This document shows positions 47,700-60,900 of a stretch of DNA of 64,000 nucleotides, piece by piece. A program made the position numbers and the translations under genes. The notes under the pieces are model-generated. The model was not told the DNA's origin and did no database searches. It was given only the letters and a program-made list of their open reading frames with translations. Each line of letters starts with the position of its first letter. Within the stretch, counting starts at the first letter, position 1. The stretch is taken from NCBI GenBank assembly GCA_933228765.1, contig OW121767.1, positions 6,696,001 through 6,760,000 of the forward strand, written 5' to 3'. The DNA is from Miltochrista miniata. Lineage: Eukaryota > Arthropoda > Insecta > Lepidoptera > Erebidae.

Positions 47700-47847
47700 T
47701 AGGACCAACGCGTTAACGTGCTTTCAGAAGCACGGAAACGCTCGCGACTGAAATTTTACAAAGTGTTCACCCATCCAAGGGCCTGTCATAGCAAATTTTG
47801 CTTACTGCAGTGATCGTTTACAGAACGAGTGGGGCCACGAGCGCTGC
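47700..47847 (-). mobile_element. head part of a 5S-derived SINE
   Basis: Reversed order: gaccaacgcgttaacgtgct, tgttcacccatccaagggcc, cttactgcagtgatcgttta and gtggggccacgagcgc. Confidence 0.7.
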
Positions 47848-48249
47848 TCTGATTTTTAAACATAATAAAATTGCCCTAATCATAAATATCACATCTGAAG
47901 ACAATCATTTGCCAATTGTCAGTATTTCGGTAACGGAATCTGTCTCGCCGCCTGGTCTGCTGCCAATTTGTTCGCTCCTTATCATCAGACAATCTCGGTG
48001 ATTAAGATATACCTAATGTTGTTCCATCCTCGTCTGTTTCAAGGTCAAGATTATGATTTTGTAAAACAGTCTTGGTCAATCTCGTCAGAGTAATTTCGAC
48101 TCAATCGACGCACTGCTCTTCACAAAAAGGGTGTTCAGTTCATCCCCATAATTACTCAGTTTGCGACGGGATCGCTCACATACGGTAAGTTCCGATAGGT
48201 TCCAGGAACGCTTACATAGCTTGCGCAATGAGCACTTTGCTTCTATTTT

Positions 48250-48500
48250 TCAAACATGTCAAATGTCAACATTATCGTAGAACGAGGTTCCTCAAAAGGA
48301 GTTTTAGAAGGTACCTATGTATTTGCAGGGTCGCGAGTGGAGCACCTTTGTTGTCGCCAAACCAGTCGCCAATTTCGATCAAGTGGACGTTTGCGGCAGC
48401 TGTGCAACTGCTGTTGCTATGGTCCTGGGTTCGAATCCTGGGCTGGATGGACCAAGTATTGGCGTGTTTGTTTCGGAATTTGGATTTCTATGTAAATACT
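48250..48500 (+). repeat. SINE C piece and tRNA-like sequence
   Basis: cgaggttcctcaaaaggagt and gtatttgcagggtcgcgagt match family C; ggtcctgggttcgaatcctg is a B-box-like stem. The overlapping short open frames carry no known protein. Confidence 0.45.
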
Positions 48501-48902
48501 AACTTACTATGTATGTACTAATTACGATACTGTTATATATTTCCTGTGCTATATATGCTCTAGAAGGCAACTGTCTAGATACCATAGCACTGACGTTTAG
48601 GTTCATTCATAACACGCGTCAGTTGTATTATAAAACCTGATAGAGTTGAATTACATATGATGTGACGTGATTTTATTATGCACTTAATCATGCTTCACAT
48701 AGATCAGGTTCAAGCACACCAATGTCAATCACAACCGCGAAAGCCATAATCAATCCCTTGTCAATTTCTCCGCACCCAGGGTTGAATTGAGTTTCTTTGT
48801 TTACCTTTAAAGGCGTAAGAAGTTATGGCGACCGTAAAAAAGTGGATCATGTTCGACCGGACCCCAGTAGAAAGTGAAACCAAACAGCTCAGTGTAGTTT
48901 AG

Positions 48903-48938
48903 TATAAAAATTGTAGCAATACTTGCGCGGGGTTCAGT
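48903..48938 (+). promoter_or_regulatory. core promoter of gene 2: TATA box and TCAGT initiator
   Basis: TATAAAAA at 48903-48910 and TCAGT at 48934-48938, the spacing of arthropod TATA/Inr promoters. A GC-rich 5' leader of about 50 bp leads to the ATG. Confidence 0.7.
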
Positions 48939-48983
48939 TGAGCGAGCGCGCAGTCGCCGCTGTTTCCCGCCGCCTGCCACAAA

Positions 48984-48986
48984 ATG
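48984..48986 (+). CDS. gene 2 exon 1: start codon only
   Basis: ATG followed directly by gtcagt. The context cacaaaATG fits an insect start. The link to 60707 is inferred from phase and the resulting signal peptide. Confidence 0.55.
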
Positions 48987-51900
48987 GTCAGTCTTACTTT
49001 CGTTTTGTGCGTTTTTTTATGTTAAATATCACGTAATATTTATTATATTATAGTGTATTATATTTAGTGATATAATTATAGTGTAATTTTATTATGTAGT
49101 GACTTAGTGAAAGTATGTATTCTATTTATTTATTTACTACACAATTACTTTCCGTATTTTTATTTATTAAGATAAGCACGAATTAAGTATCCACCTATTA
49201 CTTTTTTCAGTATCTAAATGCTTGCTTTGTTAAAAAAACACAAGTCGTTCATTCTATTAGAGATAATATTATTATAACAACGCTTTATTTTTCATATTTT
49301 GTTTCAATAATGTAGAACTTGAGTGGATTTCAAACAATCCAGCCGCTATTTAAATTGCTCTATTTTGAGTGTGTTAAAAAGTAGATTTTCAAATCTAGTT
49401 AGCTCGATTTATGTAGCCATTGTTAACTTAATATTTAGTTATTAGATTTATTTAGGTTTATGTATATTATTCAGTAAAAACTTGCAACTGAAAACACCTA
49501 ATTAACCGATAACGTCATTAAATTTAAATAGGACTAAATATAAGCTTTAAGCTAGATAATGCATCTAGCTTTTTTTTTTTTTGTTTAACGTGAGGGAAAA
49601 TCCTCATAGGATGTTATGCCGGACTCTTACCGACTAAAAAACCTCACGCCACGCCTAACAGCCTATGGTTGAGAGCCCCGGGTAAGCCCTCAGGAAGGAT
49701 GTCCCGTGACAATAATGCATCTAGCTAGAAAAATCTTTTCTTTTTTGTCAAATATAAAATAAAGAATGTTGCCTTTAAAATGGCGAAAATGAATCCATTT
49801 TATCGTCGTGATAAGAGAACTACCAGACAAATTCAAAAGTTTTCATTCTTTTCACCCTGTCGCAGAGGTCAGAAAAAAAAAACCAAAAAAAAGGGGTTAA
49901 GCCGTAGTTACTTCTAGCAGTGAATAAAATCAATCCCAGGTTCTTATTAAGACGGGGTTTGGGAATAACATTGCATGAAATTTAAAAACACAAAAAAAAA
50001 ATCTGAACCGTCCCGAATGATGGAGTTTTAATATTGAATACATGAAAAATACACAGCCAACTTCAAATTTGATTAACTAAATAAAAATTGATGCAAATGG
50101 ATATTTCAGTAGGTTACCTACTTGAAATAGGTATTTCACTCAAACCTGAAGCGTTCGTTGCTCTACTAGCTCCGCTAACACTTTTAAACTTCTTTCAGTT
50201 CTGAAATATGATAACCGTTTTTTTGAGCGAGCATTTCCATGTCTTGAAAGGCACGTTAAATCGTAGGTTAGTACCTACCTACCTAACCAGTAACATGGTG
50301 GTTTTGTACCAAATTGAAAGCCGTATGAGCTTAAAACCACAGCCTGCTCTATTTCCGTTTCAACACGGCAAGTATAACATAACCGCTCTTGTGTTGCAAT
50401 GTCCAATGTGATGATGGTGATCACTTAGCACTCAAGTGGGCTGTATTGTATCTTTGTATATCACTATCAGTAGTAAGTACCTACAAAAAGGAAAACTGAG
50501 TTCAAAAAACCTTTTTACTGAAAACATTAGAACTGCATAGGCTTAAAACCAATATCAAATGGTCCTAATAAAAAAGATACCTTTACGTCCGGTCTAGTAG
50601 CTAGACTCCCGGCCGTAGCACAGATTTTAGGGTACTACCCGTTCGCTCTAACTTTGCCGCTGGCGTAGAGGCGTATACCCGAATTGTTAATTATACGAAG
50701 TAAATTGACAGTAGCTAATGTCACATCGTCATAGAAAATACGCAACACTACAAGAAGAAGTGACATTAGTTGCTGTCAATTTACTTCGTCTCATCAAAAA
50801 TTCGACTTTAGTTTATAGCCAAGCGGCAAAGTTAGAGCGAACGAGCAGTACTCCGTGTGGTTTTAGTCGGTAGCATACATAAAAAAGTAGGTACCTACCT
50901 ATCTATCTATACTTGAATTTCTGTTATCTCTACAACTACAATAATTAAAGATTAAGTATATCTAAGCAATGCAGTTAAACGACTTCGTCAAATAAAATCG
51001 CCAAACTAGAAACTTATTACGAGGGCAAGTTGTCATTAGAACATTTAAAAATTGAACTTTTTTGTTATTACAACCTTGGTTTTATTATGTTAGGGAGTTG
51101 GTAACAACTATTATTGTTTGTTCTATATTAACTGACAAAAGCAACTGACATTGAAGTACCTTTCACTTAATAAAGGAAGTATCGAAGGCTAGCTGGACTG
51201 GCGATATTTGTGCTCGGAAATAATCAACAATACTTATTATATTTATAAATTACTAGAGCTGTTTACCTCCATTTTGACATAGCAACTGGATTTCACCGTG
51301 CATTTTTTATTATTATTTTTAGAGGTTGCTTGATAACTTTGTAAACTCCCTCCCTAGTTGAGGCCGCAGTGGTAGCCGTATGTCTGTAGGGAGTCCTGGG
51401 ACTTCCTTCCGAGGGCTTACCCGGGGCTCCCAACCGTAGGCTGTTGGGCGTTACGTGAGGTTTCTTAGTCGGTAGGAGTCGGGCATAGCATCTATGAAGG
51501 ATTGTTGCTTAATAATTTCATAAATTAGGTCAAAGCAATAAGTAGATATATCATCCATTGCTCTTAACGGGAAAAAAAAAGATTACCGTGGTTCCTCTCC
51601 AGCCAGTCCTCTATGTCGAGTCAAATATGGTTTGTCCTGTTAGGTTGCCCTAGAGTTCCTTGCACTTGTCCAAGATCACCTGGTGGAGCTGGGATCTCTG
51701 GTTTTCATCAAATTTCTCGGAGGTGCAGGTCGTATATTCCATTTCAGCGCCTCCTTGTTTCACAGTAATGGTACCGTCAGGTTCCTCGCTCGATCATATT
51801 TATCTATTTCAATGAAAAGTATACCTAACAAATGTATCTAATTTACCTTCATAATACAGTTTCACGACTCTGGTATCATGAAAACCCAACAGTTTCACGA

Positions 51901-54900
51901 ATCTATTATCATGAAAACCCTTGTTAATTTTGCTATAGGTACTTGGTTAACAAGCTGATATTTGGTTGTTTGTCGAAACATTTAGGTAGGTAGTGTCTTT
52001 ATTAATCATTTCACTTAAATCCGGGGAAACCCTACCTACTTTATAAAATAAAAAATAAATATAATAAAAATAAAAAACATTGAATAAGGTCATGCCATTC
52101 CATAATAAATATGTTTATTTTTTATTTTACGCTTACAAATAACAAAGGTTTCCTTTTTTAAAAATATTAGATTGTAACAAAAGTCCATTTTTTTAAAATA
52201 AATCGAAGCAACGAATCGTGAAATCAATTTTTCCGTCTAAGAAACGAAAAATAAAAGTGTTCTTACCAAGCAACGTTTTGTTTTCTATACAAAACGGTTG
52301 TGTAATTGTTACCAAGTGGTTCGTAAAGCCATGAAACCCTATTTACTCTAGTTACTTTCTAATCGTAACACGAACGTAACAGCCCATTGGTTGATAAATA
52401 AAGGCCTCACAGGTACTTACTTGCGTTGCGTTATCAGACTATCTCTAGTTTGTATTGGAGGTTAAGTTCTACTTATCTAAGTAGGTAGTACCTACTTGTG
52501 GTGTGGTATTTGTGTCTAGGAAACCTAAACGTTTAATCTGATAATTTTAGTAGATAGGTAAGGTAGGTACTGTTTTTATGAACTCAATGCATCTCCTAAT
52601 TTAAGTATCTAAGTACATATCCAAGTATCTCTACATGAAACTCTACATTAGGGAATTAGCTACAGATAAATAATAACTGTTCGGAATAATAATTACCTAC
52701 GTATATTTTGTTCCGAAATTTTAGTATCGATATTTTTTATTTTTTTTATTGATAATTTACCTTTGATTGATAATAACATAACATTGGTATTAATTGATAG
52801 ACATTGTCATTTTTGTTTAAATAGAGATAAGAAGGTTGGAGAAACACTGTTCTATTCTCAACTCAACGACATTTAAATTAGAAATTTCCACAAATTCTAA
52901 TGAGCTCATTGACAGGATCTGTCACAAAACTGATCTTGGGCATGTGCCAGACAGATACCTTGAAGTTTCAGTTCGATACGTTCATTAGCTAAATGTCAAA
53001 ATGTCTGTCACCAACATAATAATGCCCTGTAATACCTACTTGTCATCATTTGCCCTCGCTTCGAAGCCCGGATTCGTTTTCCTACTATCCACTTCTATCG
53101 ATGTTCAACATCTTTACGTGTTCAAGTCTCGCCACAAGTCGTAGTCCCGTGCATAGATACATAATGGTCACGCCTTTATCCACGAAGGGGTAGGCAGCCC
53201 ACATTTCACCTTTTTGTTTTATTCCCACGTAATAGGTTGTCGGTCTCTAGGTAGAGATAAAAAAATTGTACGGGAACTTCGTAGAGTTCGTAAGGCTGAC
53301 CCAGGATTCCCGGCCCTACTCAAATGGAAGAATACTTTGTGATTTTAGTCGGTAAAGTTCGGCAAGACATCCATGAGCACTTCTCCACGTAATTAGAAGG
53401 GGAACGTAGATACTATATCAAGCCATCAAACGGTCAATACTCAGGTCAGTGTTGAACAACCAATTTCGCCCTAGATTCGTTTCGCCTAGGTTTTTTTCTT
53501 TGTCAAGCCCCATTATGAAGGTATATTTCACACAATGCAATCAGCCTTGGCCTACACCTACACATGGTATGGTTAGCATGCCGTCAAATCATTTGTTCAT
53601 CTTAAGTTTCAATTGTAATGACATACCTACAATGAAATGTCACCTACATTGTTACGAAGTGTAAAATTTTTATCTAAACAATGTTATTTTGCAAAGACTG
53701 CGGACGTTTTCAATCTGTCAGGGCACTTATTAAACGATAGAATTTAGAAAATTTTAATTTTGTCATCACATCTAAGTACAATTTGGTCTTGAAACGTACT
53801 TACCTAATCATTAGGTATTTTTGTCAAATCATAATAATTATGTAGGTAGGTAAAATTGAAAATTATACATGAACATAAACGTTTTCCAACGGGTTGCTAT
53901 GTCGACACAGCAGTACATAACTATTAAATTCGTATATTTCAGAAAGATAAAAATGTTTTACATAGTAGGTATGAATCTGCAACAGAAAAATCTGTTAGTA
54001 GGCAGATATCAACACCCTGCCCTGGGAGATCTTACTCTCTCTCTCTCTCTTTCTACTCTTTATTGCCAAGCTTTTCTATCAATCGATTAATTATTGACAA
54101 CCAATAATTTACGTGAAAAGAAAAATCAGCATTTTATGTTACGGCTTAATGGAAGATACACAATAAAATTGTAATTAGTAAATCTTCATCGGTTACGTAG
54201 GCTGACTCAGTCTTTTTAATGGTGAAAGTGGCATTACAATTATCATGCTTGGTAATATTTTTACTTTCACTGACTGTTGCAATTGGGACTGACGCCAGTG
54301 CCTGCATTCACCATCAACAGGTTCCTTAATAACTGGCATTACTTTATAAGGAGGGCGCAGACATTTACAAATAATGACCACAAAAGGTTATCAATTTGCC
54401 GTGAATCAGATTTAAGAGTCCATATGACGCCAAATAGATTATTACTTTGATCTAGATCTCAGGAATCGTGAGGTCTGCTGAATCAAAATTTCAACACAGA
54501 CAACTTCAGTTCATGAACTGAAAACGCTCTAGGCTCGAAACAAGATTACTTATAAAATTCTCAATAGATTTTTGTGTTGAAAATACCTCGATTTCGTGAA
54601 ATTTTAAGCTAGATCTCGTATGTTATAAGTTGTTTTTATAATATAAAATATTTATAAGACAGACAATAGTAAAATCTTTATTTGCACTAGAGCATTTATT
54701 TCATACTAGCTGACCCGCGCAACTTCGTTTGCGTCACAGGGGAGTGAGAAAGAGAGAAGTGTGGTATAAATATTTAGTGATATAATGTTTCCTGTCGCTT
54801 ATGTTCATTAGAGCTGACCCGCACAACTTCGTTTGCGTCACATGACAGTGAGAAGGAGAGAGGCGTAGTATTTACATGTAAAGTTTCCCGTCGCATTTAC

Positions 54901-57900
54901 TTCCGCCCGTCATTTTTTGGTACGGATCCGACTCGCACTTGACCGGTTTTTATCGTTCACTTGACTGGCTACCACTGCAGACCACGATTACTGCCGTCGT
55001 CGCCTCGCTCGTATTGTAAAACTTATTACATATGAGGGTTATTGTAAGCGAACCGTAAAAGATAGGCATTATGCTGCTAAGGACTTTTTTTGATAACTTT
55101 TTAAGAGGAACAATTTTATAATACACTATTTATACGTAACGTTAACCATTTACGCAGTGTACGCAATAGAAGCTCTGAAAGGAAAGAAATTTTACTTGTT
55201 CTCAAAACATTATTCATGGCTGCTCCACCCCTATTCGTTTTAGCGTGATGTTATATTGCCATTAACCATCCTTAATAAATTGACTATTAAACTGTAAAAT
55301 AATTTTTGAAAGGCAACCAGTAGTTTCTGAGATCCTAGCACAAACAAACTCTTCAGTTTTAAAATATTGTGAGCGGACCTTATGAGATAGACAAATTAGG
55401 TTATTGTGAGCGAACCTTAAAAGATAGCCATATGCTGTCGCGGACTTTTTTTTAGAACTTTTTAAGAGAAACTATCTATCTATCTATCTTCACGCCAAAT
55501 CCCTTGCGGGGTAGGCAGAAAGAACCGAGCGCCACACGGCACGGTCCATACACACCTCACTTGCTTCTTCAACTTTCATTTTTCTTTTCATGCATGCACG
55601 TCGGTTCCTACGGCTCTTGACACCACCTTCAACTAACACACGATTAATTTGATCGTGGTAGGTGTGTCGTGGCCTTCCCCGACTCCTACGTCCATCCACT
55701 TTCGCGTTGTATATCTGTTTTGTCATTCTTTCATCTCCCATTCGTTCCACATGCCCGAACCATCGTAGCATGCCCTTCCTTACTTTAACACCGACACTCT
55801 CTTTCAGACCAACTCTCTTTCTTACATCTTCATTCCGAACGTGATCTGCGAGCGTTACTCCGCAGATTTTGCGTAGCGCGCGCATCTCGACCGCGTTTAT
55901 TCTACTTTCATGCGTTTCCTGCCATACCCAACTCTCGCTTCCATACGTTAGCGTAGGTATCAGCACCGCATTGTGTACTGCGAGCTGGGCCTTTTGACTT
56001 AAGCCCTTGGTACCTAAAAGTTTGCCTAACGCTCCATTCACACTATTGCCCGCAGTTACCCTCTTTTCTACATCAGCGGTGTACCGTCCATCCCTGCTAA
56101 ATGCACATCCAAGATATACAAACTCATCCACCTGTTCCAGCACTACATCATTTACAGTTATCCTGGCGTTCGTTCTGTCCTCTTCTCTTTCGAATACCAT
56201 CACTTTCGTTTTAGTCGCGTTCAAATCAGGACACAGCTGTTGTATCAGGCACAATTTCGCACGGCAAAGGTTTTAGTACTTTTTGTTCATCGGCAGTTCG
56301 AAACATTGGTTCATTACACCTGTCGTCCTGTCCCTTGTCGAAACCTCGCGGAACAAACGTTACGAGCGGAATCCCGTTTAATACAACAGTATATTTGCTT
56401 TCAAGGTTTACAACGAAAGTTAATGTAGGTGTCACAAATATCCCGTACCTAATCAATTCAACTTAAAACGCCTACGACTTCCTACGCCCACCGACATAGG
56501 GCCTACTCATTATAAAACTATTTACGTAGGTTTGAATTAAATTGATATTATGAAGTTTACAACACTCCATTGCTTCATTTCTTGCAAAATAAATAATTCG
56601 TTTATCAAGATATAAACTTGTACTTATACCTAAGAGTTTAAAAGATCAAATTCAATTCATTACATTTTTTGTAAACTTTAATGACGCAGAGTTTAAGATT
56701 TCTGTAGAACTGCCTATTTATTAGACAAAAGTTGTTTAATGAAGTCTTTGCTAAAATAATTAAGTAGTTAAATTAATTTGTCTCCCATAATTAACTCATT
56801 AGTAACACAATAGTTGGCCGCACATAAAATGTAGATGACTTATCAAAATGAAGAAAGAATAGCTTATTAAACAATGCATGTAGAACTCCGTTTTCAAAAT
56901 CACTTGCAATACTAAGTTCCCAAGCATATTAAAAATGTAATACGGACAACAATCGATGGTAATCTATTTCTCAGTAATTGTTCGCTAAATTTCGAGCTGA
57001 AAGCTTCAGTGTAAAACCATGAGTTAGGCCTCAAACTGGATATCAGCGATAAGCGGAGCGAGACGGCGATTGCGGAGTCAGAGTACAAGTAAAGTAAGGC
57101 GGCACTGCACTCGTACACAAGCAAATCGCGCCCGGTGTGTTTGTTATGTGCTCCAGAACTTAAACTCACACTCAAAAAACATTTATTTCGCATAATCCTA
57201 ATACATAGGCACTTGCGATACGTCCATGAATACAAATCAAAGCTAGTACCACCAGTTCGGAACGTGACCCGCTTGAGAAGAACTGGCTAGAAACTCGGCG
57301 AGCTATTCTTTTTGTGCTCTATTTAGAGACAGTCAATAACTATCAATAACTCGACATCAATAAATCTCAGATCGTATGAAAGTAGCTTCAAGTGTGCGTA
57401 CTTTCTTTCAACGTGTGTGTGCATTGATGTGTATTTACACGTGAGACTTGTCAAGTCGCTCATTATCTATCGTTGGTTCGAAGTTGTCTACTCTCTCATA
57501 CTCTGGCGCCGCGATCTCGCAGCAATCGCCGCCGCCCCGCTAGCCGCTGACATCCAGTTTGAGGACTAATTGGCTCCGGAGACGGTCAAGCTACTTAAGT
57601 CAAGTCTGTTGAAATGGAAGTAGCTTCAGTGTGCATCGTTTCTTTGACCGTGTGTGCATCGTATGTACACATGACTTGTCTCAAGTAGCTTGATCGTCTC
57701 CGCAGCCCAGGTCTGGTTCACTGCGTGTATTGCGTTGTGCAATATGGCGGTCGGCTCCAATTACCACCGTTGCGCAAACGCAGGTTAAAACGTGGCAATT
57801 GCTCGCGTTTCTGAACCGCCCGCGGCCGAATCGCGTGTCGTTTGTGAGGCAATGAGGCTTTAGTTACATATTTGCAATTCATACATCAATTGTGATCGTT

Positions 57901-60900
57901 TGCTAGTATTGTTACTGACTTGAAATCGTTTCTAAACCAGTGGCGGCTGGTGGGTATTCAAACTGGTGGTGCACTTTACTTGCTCTCTACTTTTAAATTT
58001 AATAAGAGCCTTGGTGGGCCCGCCAATTTTATATCAACTTTATTTTGAAACCGAAAGGAAGGAAGGCTCACCACCTACCTATTACGTGGAACGTAAAATG
58101 TTAATATTTTAATCTGAGATAAAATTATAAAGAGAAACATGGGCGTATACTATGCCTTTGCCTACCCCTTCGGGGATAAAGCCATGCATATGTATGCAGC
58201 ATGTTTATTTTGAAAAGTTTTGTAACCACACCCCAGACACTTTACAAGCAATATTTTCTTTTCTTTAATAAATAAATAAATATTTGTTTATTAAAGAAAA
58301 GAAACATAGAATAGAACTAAGATCAAAATAAATGAAAAACTAACAATTTAAAAATCAAACAATCAATAAATATTTAACGCGGCACAGATACGGCTAAACA
58401 ATACCGAGAGAATTTGAATTTCGTCAAACAAAATCGGGTGCTCTCGGGTAAAGGTCGGTTTTCCCGAACGCGTGCGGCGCACGAAATCAGACTCATCGCT
58501 CGGTACATTTTCTATGAACGATGTTTTGTCTCACGCGCCAGGCGTTTTAGATCGGATATAGTACAAGTTGTATGGGCCGTTCTCGTGCGCTCGGGAAAAC
58601 GCACGCCGATGTTTTTTACAGGGAATTTAGGCTTTAGTAGTGTAGCAAAGAGCTTAAATTGTTTCGTCACAATAAGATATGTTATTTGTTTTAAGTATTT
58701 GTGAATAGGAGTTACCGACATACCCAATGGTAGGTAATTAAATAATAAAGATGTCGTATAATTTTGAAATTAATATATCTTTTGAACTGGTGGTTCACCG
58801 CACGAGCGCACTTAAGGTACAGCCGCCACTGTTCTAAACATCGAAATTTATACTGTTGCGTAGTCTTTCAAATAATCTCAGATTGTTTTTGGGTTCTGTA
58901 CCTCAAGGGTTAAAACGGGACCCTATCACTTCGCCGTCCATCTCTCCGTCACGAGGACATGTCATCTCAGGAACCATGATGGCTAGAGAGTTGAAATTTT
59001 CACAGAAAATGTATTTCTTTTGCTACTACAACAACTAAAATCAGAATTAATGGGCTCTCATACAATGAACGTGATTATTTTAGGATTTTTAAGTAGATAC
59101 CTACATAATTTAGGTGTAGATAAAAGGACCTGGTTTCTGCCCTTAGTAATACCTACCTACTAACATTGACGTCAGCGTGACCTTTGATACACTTTTTACA
59201 TCTTACATAGGTACTGACCGTTTTAGGAGGAAAATATATAGGTCGGTAGGTACTCTTTTATCTAATTGAATGCTTATCTCAGTAGCATTTTAGCAGCATG
59301 ACCTATCAATATATTCGCTACTTTTGAAGTTTATTTTAAGTAGACAAACTGTAAAAAGTGAAAGCAAATAGTTTTGCATAAGAAACAGGCTGCGTCAGTA
59401 CTATTTACTCGTTACAATTTGTAATAATGATACTCGCATTATATGCATTACACAGTGTTACATGACACCTTATGACAAACTTGCTACGAAATATTACGTG
59501 CAATCACAAATGAGTTAATATAGCTGTTTCCTACATTAATATCTCAGTTGATATATTACTTGATTGTGTAAATAAACACGAGAGATTATTAATAGAATAC
59601 TTTATAGAGGAAAGATTTGATAACTTGTTTTTTTTTGCACCGAATAGGCTCCGAAACTACTTAACGGATTTGAAATATTATTTGACTCTTGGAAACGTAC
59701 ATCTATACTAATATTATAAAGAGGAAAGATTTGTTTTTTTGTTTGTTTGTTTGTTTGTAACGAATAGGCTCCGGAACTACTGGACCGATTTGAAAAATTC
59801 TTTCACTGTTGGGAAGCTACACTTTTTGCGGTAAACATAGGCTATATTTTATTCCCGTATTCCCACGGGAACGGGAACTACGCGGATGAAACCGCGTGAC
59901 GTCCGCTAGTCTACCAATATTATAAAGAGGAAAGATTTGATAGTTTGTTTGCATTGAATAGGCTCTAAACTACTGAACCGATTGGAAAAATGTTTTTACT
60001 GTTGAAAAGCTTCATTATCCCCGGTGAACATAGGCTATATTATATTCCCGTATTACCACGCACGGGATCGGGAGCTACGCGGGTCAAACCGCGTATCTTA
60101 AGATTCTTGATTTTGTAAATAAACATGCGAGATCTATTCTATATTTAAAATCTGTCACGCCGTGAGTGACACCACATCATTCAAACTTATTCCGTTTGCA
60201 CCTCATTAGTGAACTTCTGAAATTCGTTAAAAAAAATAATCTTTTACATATTCATACAGTATCACTGAAGCTATTCGCAATGACAGGAAGACAATATTAT
60301 TTCTGTAAACTAAGATAAACATCTTCATTAGTCACTATCCACCTTTATTTCTCAATTTTTAAGTAGCTGGGTATTTTCGTTTGGAACAAAAATATAACAG
60401 GCATGACTAGCCGTCATTAGTAAGAGTAAAGGTGTCACAGAAAAAGTAGAGTTCATTATATTTTAAAGTCGCGAGATTGTGAATTGAATCAGTTTGGAAC
60501 TTTGTCTTTTATTGCTATATTGCCATGGAATACCATTTCCCTGATAATAGAACAGGAATAAATAGCAAATACAGGAAGAAAAAAAGTTAAAAAAAGAGGT
60601 CGAAATAATGAGGTTAAGAAAAAAGAGGTCCAAATAATTGATCTTCTTGGAAACAAGTAGACATACAACCTTTAAAAAAATATTAACGTGTATTTTTTTT
60701 CAACAGCACGCGATAATCCTGTCAGCGTTGGTCTCAGTCACCATAGCGATGCCATCCTACATCGCGGTGCCGGCCGACCAGATCGCCTTCGTGGACCTAT
60801 CAGCCATGCGCCTTCGCCGAGTGCCACGACAGACTCTCGAACCACCGCCACCACAGCATATACCACAAGCGATATACCCGCAGGATTATCAGCCGATACA

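Larger units (their letters stand above)
57938..58831. mobile_element. hAT non-autonomous element, 894 bp, 8-bp target duplication
   Basis: Ends CAGTGGCGGCTG and CAGCCGCCACTG; TTCTAAAC stands at 57930-57937 and 58832-58839. Both are standard for hAT. Inside are a SINE tail (58060-58195), a hairpin and a GC-richer segment with no transposase motif. Confidence 0.9.

Noticed and set aside
48228..48521. Overlapping plus-strand frames just upstream of gene 2
   Set aside because: They lie over SINE C and tRNA-like repeat sequence and upstream of the TATA box.
55662..56276. Plus-strand open frames over the RTE fragment
   Set aside because: Antisense shadows of the 254-codon reverse transcriptase frame.
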